Made by a program: the position numbers and the translations under genes. Below are positions 16,345 to 23,927 of a stretch of 64,000 bases of DNA, piece by piece (the first letter of the stretch is position 1; each line of letters opens with the position of its first letter). The stretch spans positions 18,980-82,979 of the forward strand of contig CAMHUU010000009.1 of NCBI GenBank assembly GCA_946188395.1. Direction: 5' to 3'. The stretch comes from an uncultured Prevotellaceae bacterium (GTDB lineage Bacteria > Bacteroidota > Bacteroidia > Bacteroidales > Bacteroidaceae). The notes beneath the pieces are model-generated. The model saw only the letters and a program-made list of their open reading frames with translations. It had not been told where the DNA came from and did not search any database.

Positions 16345-16388
16345 AGAAAAAAAATCGGACTGATGTTTTGTCGGTCTGATTTTTTTTC
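16345..16388. terminator. Intrinsic terminator after the subtilase
   Basis: AAAAATCGGACTGA / TCGGTCTGATTTTTTTT forms a stem with G-U pairs, a 7-base loop and a T tract. Its word is shared with the terminator at 1274. The -33 element of the next promoter lies inside it. Confidence 0.8.
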
Positions 16389-16397
16389 GTACCTTTG
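16368..16397 (+). promoter_or_regulatory. Promoter of the cobalamin riboswitch operon
   Basis: TACCTTTG at 16390-16397 with TTG at 16368-16370, 19 bases apart. It immediately precedes the riboswitch. Confidence 0.75.
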
Positions 16398-16404
16398 TCC
16401 GCGA

Positions 16405-16640
16405 TATGGTGATGTACTGGTGTTTCACCGGTGCATGAAAAGGGAATCAGGTGTAAGACCTGAGCAGTACCCGCTACTGTAATCTCCATTATGGAAAGCC
16501 CAAAGGAAGCCACTGACGAATTGATAATTGACAATTGATAATTGGCAATTAATAGGAGTTGGGAAGGCGGACTTTTCGGAGAGAGCCAGGAAACCTGCCA
16601 CGTCGGACGAACAGAAGCGAAAGCCCCGGGAATAGGGCTG
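16405..16640 (+). promoter_or_regulatory. Cobalamin riboswitch of the receptor/CbiK-like operon
   Basis: The conserved blocks occur in order: TGTTTCACCGGTGCATGAAAAGGGAATC, a GTGTAAGACC/CCGCTACTGTAATCTCC segment, the GCCACTG box at about 16510, GGGAAGGCGG, and GAGAGCCAGGAAACCTGCC. The peripheral arm after GCCACTG is enlarged by an AT-rich micro-repeat (ATTGATA/ATTGACA units, 16517-16552). A GCCCCGGGAATAGGGC hairpin just before the start codon at 16646 may be the expression platform hiding the ribosome site. Confidence 0.95.
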
Positions 16641-16669
16641 AGCAGATGAGAATGACATTGACATTGCTA

Positions 16670-18886
16670 ATGAAGAGATTGCTGACGGCGGCTGTGCTGA
16701 TATGCACGGCATTATCTGTGGAGGCGCAGGGCGACATTTGGCGCTCGGACTCGTTGCAGGAGGTGGTGGTGACCGGTACGGGCACGCAGCACCTGCTGAA
16801 GGATGCTCCCGTGCAGACGGAGGTCATCACGCAGAAAATGCTGCGGCAGTATGGCGGCAAGAGCCTGGAGGACATTCTGAGCGGACTGACGGCGAGCTTT
16901 GCCTTCAACGAGGGCGACATGGGAAGTCAGATGCAGCTGAACGGTCTGGGCAACTCGTATATTCTGATCCTGATTGACGGCAAGCGCATCCACGGCGATG
17001 TGGGCGGCGAGAACGACCTGGGCCTGATTGACCCGCACAACATCGAGAAGATTGAGATTGTGAAGGGTGCGCAGAGTGCGCTGTACGGCTCGGACGCGAT
17101 GGCCGGTGTCATCAACATCATCACCAAGAAACATACCGAGAAGGGTGTGTATGCCGACAATGTGACACGCTACGGCTCGCACAACGACCTGCGCCAGCAT
17201 AATAGCGTGGTGTTGCGGTTTGGCCAGTTTTCGTCACAGACGAACTTCCAGCTGCAGCGCAGCGACGGCTGGCAGAACACCACGGAGGAATGGGCCGAGG
17301 CCATGGTGCTGACGGACAGCAAGAACATGACGGTGAACAAGTTCCAGAACTGGCAGGTGGCCGAGCGGCTGACGTACCAGCCCATGAAGAACCTGGAACT
17401 GTATGCCGAGGGTTCGTACTACAAGAAGAACATCATGCGTCCGCGGAATGGCACGCACGCCAGCTGCGACGTGTATACCTATGATTTGAGGTATAACAAT
17501 GCATCGGCCTCCGTGGGAGGAAAGTGGAGCCTCACCCCCAACCCCTCTCCAAGGGGCGAGGGGAGTGATATGCGGAAAGGGAAGGCGCAACAGGCAAATT
17601 ATATTACGTTCGATTTGGACTGGAACAAGCATGCCTACTATTACGACTATACGGCGAAGCACTACGACTATGTGTTGCTGCAGGGCGAGGAGTACGGCGA
17701 GCAGAACGGCGAGTGGTTCTCGGTGGCTATGCTGCCCGGACAAAGCAAACTTCAGAGCGACCAACAGCGCGTGATGGGACTGCTGAAGGGCATTTTCCAC
17801 CTGCCGTACGGCAATACGCTGAATGCCGGTGCGGAATACCGCTACGACTATCTGAAGGCCCCCGAGCGCACGGCGACGGGTACGGCCAGCGACCAGACGG
17901 GAGCGGTGTACGTGCAGGACGAGCTGAACATGGTAGACTGGCTGAACGTGACGGCAGGTCTGCGACTGGTGGACAACCGCAGTTTCGGATTCCACCTGAG
18001 TCCGAAGGTGAGCGCCATGGTCTCGACGGGTGACTTCCGCTTCCGCGTGGGGTGGAGCCAGGGTTTCAAGACGCCCACGGTAAAGGAGCTGTACTACCGC
18101 TACCTGCACGTGATGGGCAGCAGCACGTTCTTCAACATCGGCAACACGGACCTGAAACCGCAGACCAGCAACTACTGGTCGGCCAATGTGGAATATCGCG
18201 GTCGCAAGCTGACGGCATCGGTGACAGGCTATGTGAACAAGCTGGACCAGATGATAGCGCTGGTGAACGTGTCGCCGGGCGAGATTCCCGCAGGCATCAC
18301 CACGGCCTATCTGGGCGACGGCAGTACCAACGTCCAGGCGCGCATGTATAAGAATATGGACGACGCCCGGACCTGCGGTGTGGACGTGACGCTGTCGTAC
18401 CGCGTCATGGCGGGGCTGACGCTGAATGCGGCATACAGCTATCTGGACACGAAGGCACACCTCTACGACGAGCATAAGGACCGCATGATGACGGTGACCA
18501 TCGACGGTACGGCACACCATAAGTGGAACGCCTCGGCGATGTATAATTATACGTTCAGCCCGACGTATGCGCTGGGCGTCAGTCTGACGGGCCGCGGCAG
18601 CAGCAAGCGCTACTACCAGAACAACGGCGACGGCAAGGCTTTCCAGATATGGCGTGTGAACACGACGCACGACCTGGGCCGTCAGGACCGCATGCTGGCC
18701 TACCGCGTGGAGGTGGGTGTGGACAACATCTTCAACTATGTGGACCGCACGATGCGCCCCTACCACCTGGGCACCAACACGTCGGGGACGACGGTGTACG
18801 GTACGCTGAGCATTAAGTTCAACTACGGAAAACGAGTTAAAAAGCATATTTATTCATCTAAACAAAGTAACAATGAGGAAGATTAA
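16670..18886 (+). CDS. btuB: TonB-dependent vitamin B12/corrinoid receptor (BtuB-like)
   Basis: The ORF track start (16559) is inside the riboswitch. Candidates are ATG 16646, 16652 and 16670; 16670 gives the best signal peptide (MKRLLTAAVLICTALSVEAQ) and a 738-aa protein. The TonB box/plug starts LQEVVVTGTGTQHLLKDAPV; plug motifs are YILILIDGKRIHGD and QSALYGSDAMAGVINIIT. The barrel contains FKTPTVKELYYRY and the DNIFNYVDRT motif typical of BtuB-type receptors. The riboswitch upstream supports corrinoid import. An in-frame REP-like insertion (LTPNPSPRGEG) lies in a loop. The end overlaps the next start by 14 bases, so translation is probably coupled. Confidence 0.93.
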   Translation: MKRLLTAAVLICTALSVEAQGDIWRSDSLQEVVVTGTGTQHLLKDAPVQTEVITQKMLRQYGGKSLEDILSGLTASFAFNEGDMGSQMQLNGLGNSYILILIDGKRIHGDVGGENDLGLIDPHNIEKIEIVKGAQSALYGSDAMAGVINIITKKHTEKGVYADNVTRYGSHNDLRQHNSVVLRFGQFSSQTNFQLQRSDGWQNTTEEWAEAMVLTDSKNMTVNKFQNWQVAERLTYQPMKNLELYAEGSYYKKNIMRPRNGTHASCDVYTYDLRYNNASASVGGKWSLTPNPSPRGEGSDMRKGKAQQANYITFDLDWNKHAYYYDYTAKHYDYVLLQGEEYGEQNGEWFSVAMLPGQSKLQSDQQRVMGLLKGIFHLPYGNTLNAGAEYRYDYLKAPERTATGTASDQTGAVYVQDELNMVDWLNVTAGLRLVDNRSFGFHLSPKVSAMVSTGDFRFRVGWSQGFKTPTVKELYYRYLHVMGSSTFFNIGNTDLKPQTSNYWSANVEYRGRKLTASVTGYVNKLDQMIALVNVSPGEIPAGITTAYLGDGSTNVQARMYKNMDDARTCGVDVTLSYRVMAGLTLNAAYSYLDTKAHLYDEHKDRMMTVTIDGTAHHKWNASAMYNYTFSPTYALGVSLTGRGSSKRYYQNNGDGKAFQIWRVNTTHDLGRQDRMLAYRVEVGVDNIFNYVDRTMRPYHLGTNTSGTTVYGTLSIKFNYGKRVKKHIYSSKQSNNEED
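17531..17566 (+). repeat. REP-like palindromic element inserted in frame in btuB
   Basis: CTCACCCCCAACCCCTCTCC plus AAGGGGCGAGGGGAGTG encodes LTPNPSPRGEG within the receptor loop. The same element, inverted, lies in waaA (39867-39905), and a diverged copy lies in the spacer at 59780-59816. Confidence 0.8.
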
Positions 18887-20009
18887 ATCTTTGATTCTGG
18901 CTGTCGTGGTGTTTGGCCTGACAGCCCCTGTGTTCACCGCATGTAGCAGTGACGACGACAAGAAGACGGAAATTATTGAGAACATCATTTCCGAATTCTC
19001 GGTAAACGACGAGATGGTAGCCGCTCAGAAGGCTAAGTCGAAGAAGAACACCGCTGTGCTGCTGGTGGCTTTCGGTTCGACATGGAACAACGCCTTCCTG
19101 GCTTTCGACAAGACTAAGGCTGCCTACGAGTCTGCTTTCCCCGAGGCTGACGTGTACATCAGCTTCTCGAGCGACATCTGCATCAACCGTGCTTCTATCG
19201 GTGAGAATGTTGACGACAATGGCAATATTGTGAAACGCGACTACTACGAGCCCCGCTATCTGTTGCATGCCATCGGTGCCGCCAAGTACAGCAAGATCTA
19301 CGTCCAGTCGCTGCAGGTCATCCCCGGTGAGGAGTTTGCCGCTGTAGTGGCCAGTGTGAAGAAATTCATGAACAATGGTTATATTGGCAATGCCCACCTG
19401 GACGATGAGTATCTGGAAAAGCTGGCCTTGGACGAGGGCATCTTCCTGGGTATGCCTTTGCTGAGCGATCCTGAGGTCGATGTTCCCGCTGTTGCCGCAG
19501 AGCTGAATAAGCTGTACGCTTCTGAGGCTGCTCAGGGTGTGGTGGCCTTCATGGGTCACGGTAACCCCGACAGCTACGACACCTTCAAGGCTAACATCCG
19601 CTACACGCAGCTGGAGCAGGATCTGCAGAAATTCAGCCCCAACTATTTCGTAGGTACCGTCGACATGCCCGACAACTACAAGCAGGACGTGATGAGCCGT
19701 ATGCAGGCAAAGGGCATCAAGAGCGGCAAGATCTCTCTGCACGCGCTGATGTCGATTGCCGGTGACCACGCTCACAACGACATGGCCGGTGAGGGTGAGG
19801 ACTATTGGGATGACGAGGATCCCGAGAGCGAGGAGAACAGCTGGTATGAGTTCTTCAACCACAAAGGCTACACAGCCAATGTTCCCCTGGCAGGCAAGCA
19901 CCCACAGGGTCTGCTGGAACTGCCCGGTGTTCTGCAGGTTTGGATCAACCACACAAAGAATGCTGAATTCCTGGAGGATGCTTACCATTCAATGTATCCT
20001 GAAGAGTAA
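18873..20009 (+). CDS. CbiK-like sirohydrochlorin cobaltochelatase-family lipoprotein, probably surface exposed
   Basis: The CbiK fold is recognisable from AVLLVAFGSTWNNAFLAFDK at the start and from the two metal-site histidines: GHGNPDSYDTF (about 228) and AGDHAHNDMAGE (about 299). Cytoplasmic CbiK inserts cobalt into sirohydrochlorin. Here the enzyme domain follows a lipoprotein signal peptide (LTAPVFTAC) with SSDDDKK directly after the lipid cysteine. An acidic run there matches the reported Bacteroidota surface lipoprotein export signal. Between two receptors and under a cobalamin riboswitch, it may be a surface corrinoid, tetrapyrrole or cobalt binder, or an envelope chelatase. At 378 aa it is longer than cytoplasmic CbiK (about 260-300). 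Family is confident; location and role are inferred. Confidence 0.88.
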   Translation: MRKIKSLILAVVVFGLTAPVFTACSSDDDKKTEIIENIISEFSVNDEMVAAQKAKSKKNTAVLLVAFGSTWNNAFLAFDKTKAAYESAFPEADVYISFSSDICINRASIGENVDDNGNIVKRDYYEPRYLLHAIGAAKYSKIYVQSLQVIPGEEFAAVVASVKKFMNNGYIGNAHLDDEYLEKLALDEGIFLGMPLLSDPEVDVPAVAAELNKLYASEAAQGVVAFMGHGNPDSYDTFKANIRYTQLEQDLQKFSPNYFVGTVDMPDNYKQDVMSRMQAKGIKSGKISLHALMSIAGDHAHNDMAGEGEDYWDDEDPESEENSWYEFFNHKGYTANVPLAGKHPQGLLELPGVLQVWINHTKNAEFLEDAYHSMYPEE

Positions 20010-20082
20010 TGCGGCCTATGGCCTAAATAATAAATAAGAGATAAAAGATAAAAGTAGGAAAAAAGACATTAAAAGAAAAGAG

Positions 20083-22155
20083 ATGTTGAAACAACGCGCT
20101 TTGTTATTTTTTATTTCTTATTTATTATTTAGCCCCGTAGGGGCGCAGATTCATAAGATGGAGCGTCGTGACTCGTCGATGACGAGCCGCACGTACAATC
20201 TGAACCCCGTGGTCGTGACGGGCTCTGGCCACCACCAGCGCCTGAAGTCGACGGCGACGCCGGTGCGTGTGCTGTCGTCGCAGGAAATCGGCGAGCAGGG
20301 CATCACGACGTTCGATGCCGTGCTGACGCGCATGATGCCCCAGGCGTCGATGGCACCCAACTCGATGGGCACCTTTTTGCGCCTGAACGGCCTGGGCAAC
20401 AAGTATATCCTCATTCTGATCAACGGTCAGAAACTCTCGGGCGACATTTCGAACAATGTCGATCTAAACCGTATTAATATGTCGCGCGTGAAGCGTATCG
20501 AGGTGCTCGACGGAGCGGCCTCGTCGCTCTATGGCTCGGATGCCATCGCCGGCGTCATCAATATCATTACCGACCAGCCGACACAGCAGCTGGTGAGCGT
20601 GACCAGCGATACCCGCGTGAGTGGTCACGGCGTGTTGACGGAAAGCGTCAACCTGGATATTTTTACCAACGGCTTCGGCTCGTATACGTCGTTTACCCAC
20701 GACCGCGCCGACAGCTACCAAACTACAGACTTAGAATACAAGAAGGGCTCTGACACAGAGACCCAGCAGACGATAGCCCCCTTCTTTACGGGCTACCGGT
20801 CGAACATCGTGGGGCAGAAATTCACCTATGCCCCCAACCAACACATTGCATTGAACGCAGGATTAGACTATTCATATAAAATCACCGACCGTCCCGAGAC
20901 ACGCTCGGACGTGACGGGCGGCACCGACTACGAGATGCGCTACAAGGGACTGCGCTGGAACGTGGGCGGCATCTATAAATTTACAGCGAAGAACTCGCTG
21001 CAGGCCGATTTCACCGTCGACCGATTCCGCTACGGCAAGGAGTACGACGTGGAAACGAAGACCTATGCCGTGGGCGAATACGTACAGTCGAAGAAGCAGC
21101 GCACCATGGACGGCGAGCTGAAGGCCATCCTCGGACTGATGGACAATTCGACGACCATCTTCGGAGCCGACTGGCGCAAGGACTACCTGACGGCTACGTC
21201 GGGCAGCATCAGCGAGCGCGTGTATACCCTGGCGGCCTATGCCCAGCACGAGCAGCGCGTGGTGAAGAACGTGACGGCTACGGTGGGACTGCGCCTGACG
21301 CACCACGAGACCTTCGACCAGCACCTGACGCCGAAGGCCACGCTGATGTATGCCCCGGGGAATTTCCGTCTGCGCGCCACCTATTCGGCGGGCTTCCGTG
21401 CCCCGGGATTGGATGAGCTGTACTACCGCTACTACTCCGTAAACCGCGGTAAGCCGCAGATCATCTTCGGCAACCGCAATCTGAAGCCCGAAAAGAGCAA
21501 CTACGTAGCACTGAACGCCGAGTACCGCACGCACGAGATTGCCGTCAGTGTGACGGGCTATCTGAACCGTATCAACGACATGGTGGTGCGCCAGAATATT
21601 GCCGTGGACGACGCATCGATGCAAATGCTGCGCCAGGAGTTTACGGAGATGACCGATGCCGAGGCTGCCAAGCTGGAGCGCTATTCGCTGTATCAGAACA
21701 GCGACAAGGGCGACGTGAAGGGCATGCAGGTGAATGTGTCGGCGAATGTGTTCGAGGGCTGTAACCTCTCGGCGAACTACGTCTACACCTACGCCCGTAC
21801 GAAGAGCGGCGAGGAGTGGACCGTGCTGGAACGTAGCATCCGCCATGCGGCGACGATTGCCGCCAACTACCATCACCGCTGGGGCAAATATGCGCTGAAC
21901 GTGAATGTGAACGGACGCCTGCAGTCGAAGACCTACTATCCCGACTATGAGGACGCCCCGGGCTACGGCGTGTGGAACCTGCATACGACGCATAGCTTCG
22001 ACTGTACGAAGTGGGCCTTCGTGGAGCCGAGCATCGGTGTGGACAATGTGTTCGACAAGGTAGACCGCCGCATCGACTCGTCGCTGCGCAAGTATGCGCT
22101 CTACAGTCCCGGCCGCATGCTGGTCGTCGGACTGAAGGTCAGATTCAAACAATAG
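20083..22155 (+). CDS. TonB-dependent receptor, second in the cobalamin operon
   Basis: 690 aa with a signal peptide (LLFFISYLLFSPVGAQ) and plug beginning LNPVVVTGSGHHQRLKSTATPV. Plug motifs YILILINGQKLSGD and SSLYGSDAIAGVINIIT are very close to those of the first receptor, as are the barrel motifs FRAPGLDELYYRYYS and VDNVFDKVDRR. The two are paralogues. It lies 73 bases after the CbiK-like gene with no terminator between, so it is likely in the same riboswitch-controlled transcript. It may import a different corrinoid, a precursor or a metal chelate. The protein ends in LVVGLKVRFKQ, a proper barrel end. Confidence 0.92.
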   Translation: MLKQRALLFFISYLLFSPVGAQIHKMERRDSSMTSRTYNLNPVVVTGSGHHQRLKSTATPVRVLSSQEIGEQGITTFDAVLTRMMPQASMAPNSMGTFLRLNGLGNKYILILINGQKLSGDISNNVDLNRINMSRVKRIEVLDGAASSLYGSDAIAGVINIITDQPTQQLVSVTSDTRVSGHGVLTESVNLDIFTNGFGSYTSFTHDRADSYQTTDLEYKKGSDTETQQTIAPFFTGYRSNIVGQKFTYAPNQHIALNAGLDYSYKITDRPETRSDVTGGTDYEMRYKGLRWNVGGIYKFTAKNSLQADFTVDRFRYGKEYDVETKTYAVGEYVQSKKQRTMDGELKAILGLMDNSTTIFGADWRKDYLTATSGSISERVYTLAAYAQHEQRVVKNVTATVGLRLTHHETFDQHLTPKATLMYAPGNFRLRATYSAGFRAPGLDELYYRYYSVNRGKPQIIFGNRNLKPEKSNYVALNAEYRTHEIAVSVTGYLNRINDMVVRQNIAVDDASMQMLRQEFTEMTDAEAAKLERYSLYQNSDKGDVKGMQVNVSANVFEGCNLSANYVYTYARTKSGEEWTVLERSIRHAATIAANYHHRWGKYALNVNVNGRLQSKTYYPDYEDAPGYGVWNLHTTHSFDCTKWAFVEPSIGVDNVFDKVDRRIDSSLRKYALYSPGRMLVVGLKVRFKQ

Positions 22156-22189
22156 CTTTTTGTTAACGTGTATAATTATATAAGTTGTC

Positions 22190-22225
22190 AAGGAGATTTG
22201 TCGCGAGACAAGTCTCCTTTTTTTT
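22190..22225 (+). terminator. Intrinsic terminator of the cobalamin operon
   Basis: AAGGAGATTTGT / ACAAGTCTCCTT stem with loop CGCGAG and a run of T, 35 bases after the last receptor gene. Confidence 0.9.
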
Positions 22226-22244
22226 GATAAAAACATTTAATTTT

Positions 22245-22275
22245 TTGGTTTTTCGCACATTTCTTTGTACCTTCG
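22245..22275 (+). promoter_or_regulatory. Promoter of the HprK/S26/PqqD/ABC operon
   Basis: TACCTTCG at 22268-22275 (one base off consensus) with TTG at 22245-22247, 20 bases upstream. The start codon is 14 bases after the box. Confidence 0.6.
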
Positions 22276-22289
22276 CAACCTATAAAGTG

Positions 22290-23171
22290 ATGAGCAACAT
22301 GAAGACGGCATATTACCAGGTGGGCGGACACGTGTTCGGCGTCAGTGGCGGGGAGGAATTCCTGGCGCTGATGGAGAACTATGAGCCGTTTCGTTGCGAC
22401 AATCATTCAACATTCAACATTCAACATTCACCATTATTTGAACTGACCATCGGCAGTGGCGAGGCGCCGGCCTATAGCGAGGAGCTGCGCCAGGATGAAG
22501 AGGGGCAGGAGATAGTCTGCGGGCGGACCGCAGACGGTGAGGCGGTGTTTGAATTCCGCTGGTGGCAGGAGACGGCCGGGTGGCTGGTATGTTCGGAAGA
22601 CTACCATCAGGGGCGCCTGCTGACGACGGGACGTTACACGAAGATGGCCATCGACAATGCACTGATGGTGCTCTATGCGCTGGCTACGGCGGATCGGGGT
22701 ACGGTGCTGTTCCACGCCGCTGTGGTGAGTCGCGGAGGCCGCGGGTATATGTTTTTGGGCAAGAGCGGTACGGGCAAGAGTACCCATGCACGGCTGTGGC
22801 TGCAGCATATCGAGGGTACGGCGCTGGTGAACGACGACAACCCCGTTGTTCGTATTGTGGGCGACGGTTCCTCCGTCGTCTATGGTTCCCCATGGAGCGG
22901 CAAGACGCCGTGCTACCGCAATGTGAGCTATCCGCTGGGCGGCATCGTGATGCTGAGTCAGGCGCCGTACAACAAGATACAGCGGCTGGGTGGCATCCAG
23001 GCTTATGCCTCGCTGGTGGCGAGCATCAGCGGCAAGCGGTGGGACAGCCGTGTGGCCGACGGGCTGCACGAGACGGAGAATGCGCTGGCCTCGACGGTGG
23101 CGGTATGGCATCTGGAGTGCCTGCCGGACGAAGCAGCAGCGAAACTTTGTTCTTTGAACATTGAACTTTGA
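22290..23171 (+). CDS. HPr kinase-like P-loop protein of a putative peptide maturation/export operon
   Basis: The track start at 22185 lies in the preceding terminator. ATG 22290 (MSNMKTAYYQ), or 22299, follows the promoter and gives 293 aa. The C-terminal half holds a P-loop, YMFLGKSGTGKSTHARLW (about 150-167), then LVNDDNPVVRI and GSPWSGKTPCYRN. This is the layout of HPr-kinase-like proteins that accompany PqqD and peptide-modification clusters, not of true HprK of carbon control. An in-frame micro-repeat (CATTCAA units, 22404-22432) encodes NHSTFNIQHS. Expected activity is nucleotide-dependent phosphorylation of a peptide or partner; no substrate is visible. The stop lies 5 bases before the next start. 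Confidence 0.82.
   Translation: MSNMKTAYYQVGGHVFGVSGGEEFLALMENYEPFRCDNHSTFNIQHSPLFELTIGSGEAPAYSEELRQDEEGQEIVCGRTADGEAVFEFRWWQETAGWLVCSEDYHQGRLLTTGRYTKMAIDNALMVLYALATADRGTVLFHAAVVSRGGRGYMFLGKSGTGKSTHARLWLQHIEGTALVNDDNPVVRIVGDGSSVVYGSPWSGKTPCYRNVSYPLGGIVMLSQAPYNKIQRLGGIQAYASLVASISGKRWDSRVADGLHETENALASTVAVWHLECLPDEAAAKLCSLNIEL
22404..22432 (+). repeat. In-frame tandem micro-repeat (CATTCAA units)
   Basis: Four near-copies of CATTCAA within the HPr-kinase-like gene, in its variable N-terminal half, encoding STFNIQHSP. Confidence 0.7.
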
Positions 23172-23176
23172 ACTTT

Positions 23177-23605
23177 ATGATTACTGACGGGCAGATATTG
23201 GACGAGGCGGTTCGGCTGGTGAGCGAGGACGTGAGTGTGACGCTGCCGGTGAACGGGCGAAGCATGCTGCCGTTTATCATTGGCGGCAGGGAGAGCGTCA
23301 TCCTGCAAAAGCCTCACGATGTCTGCGTCGGCGATGTGGTGCTGGCATGGGTTGAAGGCTGCCGGTGGGTTGTACACCGCATCATCCGCATCGATGGCGA
23401 CCGTGTGACGCTGATGGGCGATGGGAATATTGTCGGTGTGGAGCATTGCACGATGGGTGATGTCAAGGCCCGTGTGACGCATGTGGTGGATGCGCAGGGA
23501 AAGCCCCACGATATATATAATAGGTGGCGCCGCATGGGGGCCAGAATATGGTGGTATCTGCGCCCAATCAGAAGATATTTGTTGTTTATTTATAGGAAGT
23601 TATAG
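23177..23605 (+). CDS. S24/S26-family (signal-peptidase-like) peptidase
   Basis: The track uses TTG at 23168, inside the previous gene's micro-repeat; ATG 23177 gives 142 aa. LPVNGRSMLPFI carries the catalytic Ser in the SM motif of type I signal peptidases. The general-base region reads WVVHRIIRIDGDRVTLMGDGN, so a His stands where bacterial enzymes have Lys, as in archaeal and ER-type signal peptidases. There is no clear N-terminal membrane anchor; the hydrophobic C-terminus (IWWYLRPIRRYLLFIY) could associate with membrane. Next to a PqqD-like protein and an ABC exporter, it probably cuts a leader from an exported peptide (inference). Confidence 0.8.
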   Translation: MITDGQILDEAVRLVSEDVSVTLPVNGRSMLPFIIGGRESVILQKPHDVCVGDVVLAWVEGCRWVVHRIIRIDGDRVTLMGDGNIVGVEHCTMGDVKARVTHVVDAQGKPHDIYNRWRRMGARIWWYLRPIRRYLLFIYRKL

Positions 23606-23637
23606 AAGTTAAAGAAGTTATAGAAGTTATAGAAGAT
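23595..23637 (+). repeat. Tandem micro-repeat at gene junction
   Basis: Four to five near-copies of AGTTATAGA/AGTTAAAGA run from the stop of the peptidase gene to the start of the PqqD-like gene. Similar words recur at 27892-27932. Confidence 0.75.
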
Positions 23638-23910
23638 ATGAAGATTAAGAATGGATTTGTGTTGCGGCAGGTGTGTGGCGAGAACGTCATAGTGGGCGAG
23701 GGCCTCGGTGCCGTGAATTTCGGTAAGTTGCTGGCGCTGAACGAGACCGCAGCATGGCTGTGGAAGACAGCGCTGGCCATGGGCGACTTTAGCGTGGAAG
23801 GGCTGGCTGAGCGCCTCTGCGAGGAATACGACGTCACGCCGGAGCAAGCTCAGCAGGACGTTGCGGCTATTCTGCAGCAGTGGCAGGAAGTGGGCGTCGT
23901 GGAACTTTGA
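23638..23910 (+). CDS. PqqD-family peptide-binding protein
   Basis: 90 aa. The sequence (FVLRQVCGENVIVGEG... NFGKLLALNETAAWLWKTAL... LAERLCEEYDVTPEQAQQDVAAILQQW) matches PqqD: a short beta-rich N-terminus, the LNETAAWLW motif, then a three-helix bundle. PqqD-type proteins are RiPP recognition elements that hold the leader of a precursor peptide for a modifying enzyme. Here no radical-SAM, cyclase or transglutaminase is adjacent; the partners are the HPr-kinase-like ATPase, the S26-type peptidase and the ABC exporter. Neighbour genes are separated only by micro-repeats. Confidence 0.9.
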   Translation: MKIKNGFVLRQVCGENVIVGEGLGAVNFGKLLALNETAAWLWKTALAMGDFSVEGLAERLCEEYDVTPEQAQQDVAAILQQWQEVGVVEL

Positions 23911-23927
23911 ACATTGAACTTTGAACG

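Noticed and set aside
17234-18847. 537-aa minus-strand ORF opposite btuB (also 14952-16340 and 20872-22236)
   Set aside because: The opposite strand has clear TonB receptor or subtilase motifs. These frames are His/Val/Arg-rich mirror images without signal peptides or start context.
22290-23171. HPr-kinase-like gene as the true HprK of carbon catabolite control
   Set aside because: Only the P-loop region is shared. The neighbours (PqqD, S26 peptidase, ABC exporter) point to a peptide system.
23595-23637. Micro-repeats as a possible CRISPR array
   Set aside because: Units are only 7-10 bases, contiguous and imperfect, with no unique spacers and no cas genes in the window.
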